Below, in pieces: positions 14,111-20,100 of a DNA stretch of 64,000 nucleotides. This DNA comes from Candidula unifasciata (Eukaryota > Mollusca > Gastropoda > Stylommatophora > Geomitridae). The stretch is from NCBI GenBank assembly GCA_905116865.2, contig CAJHNH020006224.1, positions 1-64,000 of the forward strand, read 5' to 3'. The translations under genes were made by a program, and so were the position numbers. The first letter of the stretch is position 1; the number at the start of each line of letters is the position of its first letter. The notes under the pieces are model-generated. The model was given only the letters and a program-made list of their open reading frames with translations. It was not told where the DNA came from and ran no database searches.

Positions 14111-17100
14111 AGATAAATATTCCCAAAAACTGAAACATGAAAAGCAAACAAGAACCTGCTTACAAGAGATCTGGATTATTGTTTAGCGGTTTCTGAAAGG
14201 CAGCACTATATTTGTGGGTCTTTTTGGTACCAAGTGTGTAGACAAGACTCAGCTATTCACCACTTCCTAGCATATTGGGCATTTTAATCTGGAAATCCTG
14301 CAACACGTACGGTCTCATATAATTACATAAATAAATACAGACAACCCCAATAAATGAAAATAATGTGTACTGTCTTCGCAAGGGAGTTTGGCTGCGGTGA
14401 AAATGAGTACATACTTCTGGGTTTGAATATATTACTTGGTGAGGTCCCAGATTGTTCTACAATACAACTCTTATACCTCTGTCTAAAAGCAGTGAGGGTG
14501 CTTCAAATGAACACTATAAATTACAATAACTATGCCATTGTCTTGTGAGCTGTCAATACTGTAGTTAAGGATGTCAACAATGTTAAGCATGTGACATCAC
14601 AGTGCTGATAAACCAGGTAAAATCACAATGACAGTTTAAAGATGGCCGTCCACTTTTGATATGCACCAAAGAGGAGTAGTGTTCTGTTACCCAATGTTTT
14701 TAATCAGTAAAAAGATTTTATTTTTTAAAGTAAAGAAGAAGTAAAGGACCCTGTTCCACGCCTTTAGGCATATTGGGCATATAGAGATGGCTGGATATCA
14801 TTTCTTAATTAAAAACCTGCATTTTTGCCCAAATGGACAACCATCCTTAATTGTAGCATTTGGAACAGGCCAAAAATCTTCTTATCTGATGCCTCGGTGA
14901 AGGAAAGACGAATAATGACTTTTGAGGCAAATATCGAACACAAATGTTAACGAAATTTGAAAAAGACGAAAATTGGCGTCGACAAATATTGGAGTTCCAC
15001 TGTATATGTAAGTATGTAAAAACAACACCTTATACATACAACACTTACCAAGCATCCATCGTTATCACCAAATGTTGTCTGGACTCCACCACCAACACGC
15101 CTGAATTCCTGCACCTCAAACATGACATCATATCCATTTTCTTTTTTATCTGGCTTTCATTTGATCAACGCAAAAAAAAAAAACATCAGACCTCAGTCAG
15201 CAGGTATTAGGAATGCAGGAACAGATATTAAAACTATAAATCTGTTTCAATAATAAACAAATAATAAAACCTTCACAATAAAGTAAATCAAGTACTTTAT
15301 AAATAATGATGAGTTTTATATCAGCACAACTACTGCTAACAAGCTGGCAGTCTGTTAACTCTTTCAATTCAAAGCAGTGTCTAATGTATGACTGGCTTTT
15401 GGCCATGAATCCAAACTAGCCTTTAATGTTATGTTATCACAATCCCCGTCACTGCACATTGGGCTTTCCCATGTGTGCTCAGTCCTCCTATGCAGCAGCC
15501 ACTCCAAAGTACGTCTACTAATTGTTACCATGAGAAGAGGGTTATATTATCTCCTATCTCGGCCTCGAAGACGGCATAGACGTGCTTCACCATGCTTGAC
15601 TCCCATGTCATGCAATCGTGTTAGTGTTAGGAATCCTCATTATCCACTAGCCCTTAATGTGTTTTACATGTGGCCAGCTTATACTAAATAAATACGGCTT
15701 CCCCAGTTGTTACTTCCACTGTGTTGAATTGATGTATTAAACTTCTTCAGCCTCAAAAGGTTTTGAATCAGATGACCGAAAAGAAAATAAAAGGGAATTG
15801 TGGGGACACTATGATAAATCTTGAATGCTTGTGAGCCAGAGTGAGCTAACACCGGTGTTTTGTTCAAGAAAAAAGACACCAATAAAAGACCTATTTCCTT
15901 GATATGAATCAATATGGATTTGGGATATTGGCCACTGCAGAAAAATAACAGACCCACCGCACCTTAACAAGCATGTAGGAAAAGGTAACATTAAGTATTT
16001 GCTGAAGTTGGCTCAAACCTCTCCCCACCCCCCCCCCCCCCCCCGTCCTCCCCTCCCAAAGCAAAAGTGGTGAATACAGGCAGAAATGGCAAGTTTTTTG
16101 TGTTGCTGAAATTAGTGTTGGGCCAAAAGGCATACATACTCCAACCTAAGAAGAAGTGGAGGAGGAGAAGAAGAAGCAGAATATAAAACAAATATATTTA
16201 ATTAAAAAACACCTTGCTACATCATTTATCATGGCTATGAATACCCACCTTTACTCACATCTATAGCAACAACCACATTCTCAAACAGACCAAGCGCTTC
16301 CATCTTCACTTTGGCTTTGTAGCTGAGCTGTACCAACTGGCATAAAACATACTTGTGTTAGCCACCAGTACAAACAAACCAGCGGTAACACAAGCATTAT
16401 GTTATAATTAACTGCCTCAAAGGTCTGAGTTTTAGCAGCTGAAAAAATAAGCAGTAATTCTGCTTCTACTCTTTATCCCGCAGTATAGCAGAGGCCCTCA
16501 GCTAACTCATGCCAAGTCATCCTATTCTTTGCTAACGTATGCAGCTCAACTCATGTCCTTCCAATCTTTTTAACGTCACTTTCTCATTCTTTATCTGTGT
16601 GTATTTTGGTCTGCCTTCATTTCTATGCACCAGTGGGTTCTACTGTAAAGACATTCTAGTTATAGTGTTCTCAGGTTTTCTCAGCCTGTGTTTTGTTCAT
16701 TGCCAGCATCTTTTAATCATGGTTTTAAGTACAAGGAGAAAAATATTTACTCGAAAATACTGCATCAAAGTTAAAGGGACAAGTCGGTATGTCTGAGTAC
16801 TTAAATATAAAGAGACAAACTGAAATATTTCAGACTTATAAAAGACATGACATGCTTTTAAAAACCATACAGGAGGGAAAAGTTTAAAGCAAGACAGCAA
16901 AAGGTAGACAGTGATATTAGTGGAATTACAACATTACTAGATAGACATGTCTGAAAGAGTGTTCTACCAAGAAAAGAGACATAGTGTTGGAGATCCATTG
17001 CAGCCTGCCTTTATTGTGGAGGTGGCTCCTGATTGTTTGATGACAAATAAGTTAAGCTCAAGCAAAAGTAGAATTCACTCAGGATGAAGAGTTATCTACC

Positions 17101-20100
17101 TGATCTGTTTTTGAAAATGCAGGTGTGAAAAAAAAAATTCCTAAAAACTGTATAGATCCAATCCTGATGTACAAAAGTGGGTCATGGAAAGACAGCTTGT
17201 TATTGAAAATAGTGTTGACTAGAAAAGTTTAAACCAGTTGACAAGAAGAGATAACAAGACAAATGAGCAATAACATCGAGAGATGAAAGAAAATCTGTAT
17301 TCTCAGACAGTGTAGAGTTCAGTTAAATTTAAAAAAAAAAAAAATTCAAGTTGATAACGATTCAAACTTATGACCACCAGCCTGAAAAGCAACAATAAGA
17401 AAAAATAACAGCATGCACTACTATGGTTTTGACAGTGTACTCTGATGAATGCTTATGGCTTTGGTTTGTTACTATATAATTAACTTACCTCCTCAAATGT
17501 TTTTGCACCCAAAAGTGTCTTGATTTCTTTAACAATAACATCATCTTTGGTCCTAGTTAGACCATCTACAATCACTCTTTGTACCTGTACCTAAAAACAA
17601 ACAAAAATGTCATTAAACTGTAAATCAGAACACATGGAAATGTACTTGGGCAGGAAACATAATTATGTTCTGCTCATAAACAGCTGAGTCAGAAATATCT
17701 TCAAAATTTAGACAAATTTGAGCAGTGCCATCTATATTAACATAGTTGGCTGCAACCGATCTCTAATATTGTCTCTTGCCACAAATGTGTACTGTCTGAG
17801 AATGCAGATTTATTTGGTTTAATCTCTCAGTGCTATTGCTTATTTGTATCATGTCTCTTGCTCACCAGCTTTCAACTTTTCCATCAGTGTGGTTTTTATA
17901 AGTGTTTCATCTTTTAATGTGGGCCAGATATTTCAATTTATTGAACACAAACTGTGACCTGGGGAAGGGCCACTAGCACACAAAGCAACAATCAGACATC
18001 TTTGCTTTATCAACATAAGGCGCAATAAGATGAGGAATTCTAACCAACCCCAAGCGTTGGAAATATGAAATATTTGTCTAGTCTCTTTTCCCCCATTTCT
18101 GTTTTTTTTTTTTTTTAATTGTCTTTATTTTCACTTTCTTTAGATGTCAATTTAACTTTCCAACCGCTTGTTCACTGTCCAGGCTTCTTCACCATATAGA
18201 AGGTTGTGTATACATAATATCACACAAATATAATTTGTAACATGTTTATCTAGATGGGATATATAGGAATTTTATAAAATTATAAAAACTAATAACAATA
18301 AAACTGAAAAATTTTTGTGCGCTAAAATTGTTCGCCCTTCCTGCTCTTTATGATTTTATTTCTGCAGTTATCTATCAATACATTTCCAAGAGAGGAGAAA
18401 TTATTACTTATCATTCCATTTATTGTGAAGTTCACTGTTAGCCCCATGACTTGCTTCTGGAGGTAGGCAATGGTGTGCAGTACCAGCACTTTGTCATAAT
18501 TTTTTCGGTGCTGCTGAAAGACACTTTATGCTGAGTAAAGACAACTTTGAGCATCTTTTTGGTGCGCACCGGCACTTGTAATCATATTCTACCAGGAGTT
18601 TTATTTTAGGCACAATATGTTTCCTACATAGCCTGAGTGTTGAATTAAAAATCGACACCACAGCACCAGGGACACTCCCATAAGCGCTCTGTCCCCATCT
18701 TCAGCAGCAAGCGAAGAGTTCAAATTCCAATGGTACCAGTAACTGTTTGATCGTCCATCCATCTCGCCTTTCCCTTGAGTGTTAAGCAACAGCCAAATAT
18801 CCTGATAACTCTCTGCAGTGCCATTCTCCTCAGACCGTAATGATCTATAAAAGCCTCTGCACAGTTCACTCACTCCCAAAGGGCCCTCACAACATCTAGC
18901 TTGTCATACAACCATTCCCCACCACATGGTGCAGAACCAGCCAGTCTGTGTGTGTCAACTATTAAATGAACACAGAGTACTGAAGTGTGGGGTCAATATG
19001 ATGCAAGGGGTCAATATGATGCAAGGGGTCAATATGATGCAAGGGGTCAATATGATGCAAGGGGTCAATATGGTGCAAGGGGTCAATATGGTGCAAGGGG
19101 TCAATATGATGCAAGGGGTCAATATGGTGCAAGGGGTCAATATGATGCAAGGGGTCAATATGATGCAAGGGGTCAATATGATGCAAGGGGTCAATATGAT
19201 GCAAGGGGTCAATATGGTGCAAGGGGTCAATATGGTGCAAAGCTGTCACATTAACTCTAACAAACTGACAGTGTGAATATAATCCTATTTGGTTGTCTGT
19301 CAAATATCTGTAGAAGGCCTCCACATTTAAAAAAAAAAAAACAGGGTATAAAGCTGTCAACAGTAGACAACTTTGCAGCACTAGCATGACTGGTGAATCC
19401 TCTAGAACAGTGGTTCTCAACTTTCCTAATGCTGTGACCCTTTAATACAGTTCCTTATGTTGTGGTGACTCCCAACCTTAAAATTATTTCGCTGCTTACT
19501 CAAAACTTCACCAAGTATGTGTTTTCCGATAGTCTTAGGGACCCATGTGAAAGAGCGACCCCCAAAAGGGTTGCGACCCACAGGGTGAGGACCGCTGCTC
19601 TAGAAGATTGCGTTTTTACTCTTGACTGATTTATTGGCATTATTTTTCTTTTGCTGCATTTGCCTTTAAAAGGGTGGTTAGCTAGTTTTAGCATATTTAT
19701 GTATTCCTTACGTCCTTCTTAGGACGTAATTTTTTGTTATTTGAAGCCCCACTCTGGCTTTTGCCAGGGGCCGCAATATAGGCAGGCCATCAATATGGCC
19801 AATTGTCTGAACGCGGTTTCTGGGACCTCTCCACGGTGATCCTCATCCGCATGGTGGCACTTTGTGTCATCGGGTGTTTTTCGCTTGTGTGATGTCCTGG
19901 TGAGGTAGAAAGTCAGTCAGTTAGTTTTAGCATACTACATATGTAATAGCTGAAATCTGGCTGAAAGTTACACATGAATTACTGCAGTCTGTAATGTATG
20001 CACCATTTGTCACTGTATTAGTGATGGTAGGATTTTGCTTTAATGGTAAGTATTAGTTGAATTACACCTACACTATTTTTGAAGCAGAAGTTAGAGCAGA

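Noticed and set aside
18926..19420. Overlapping 90-150-codon frames on both strands
   Set aside because: They arise from the 18-bp minisatellite, whose unit is a multiple of three without stops.
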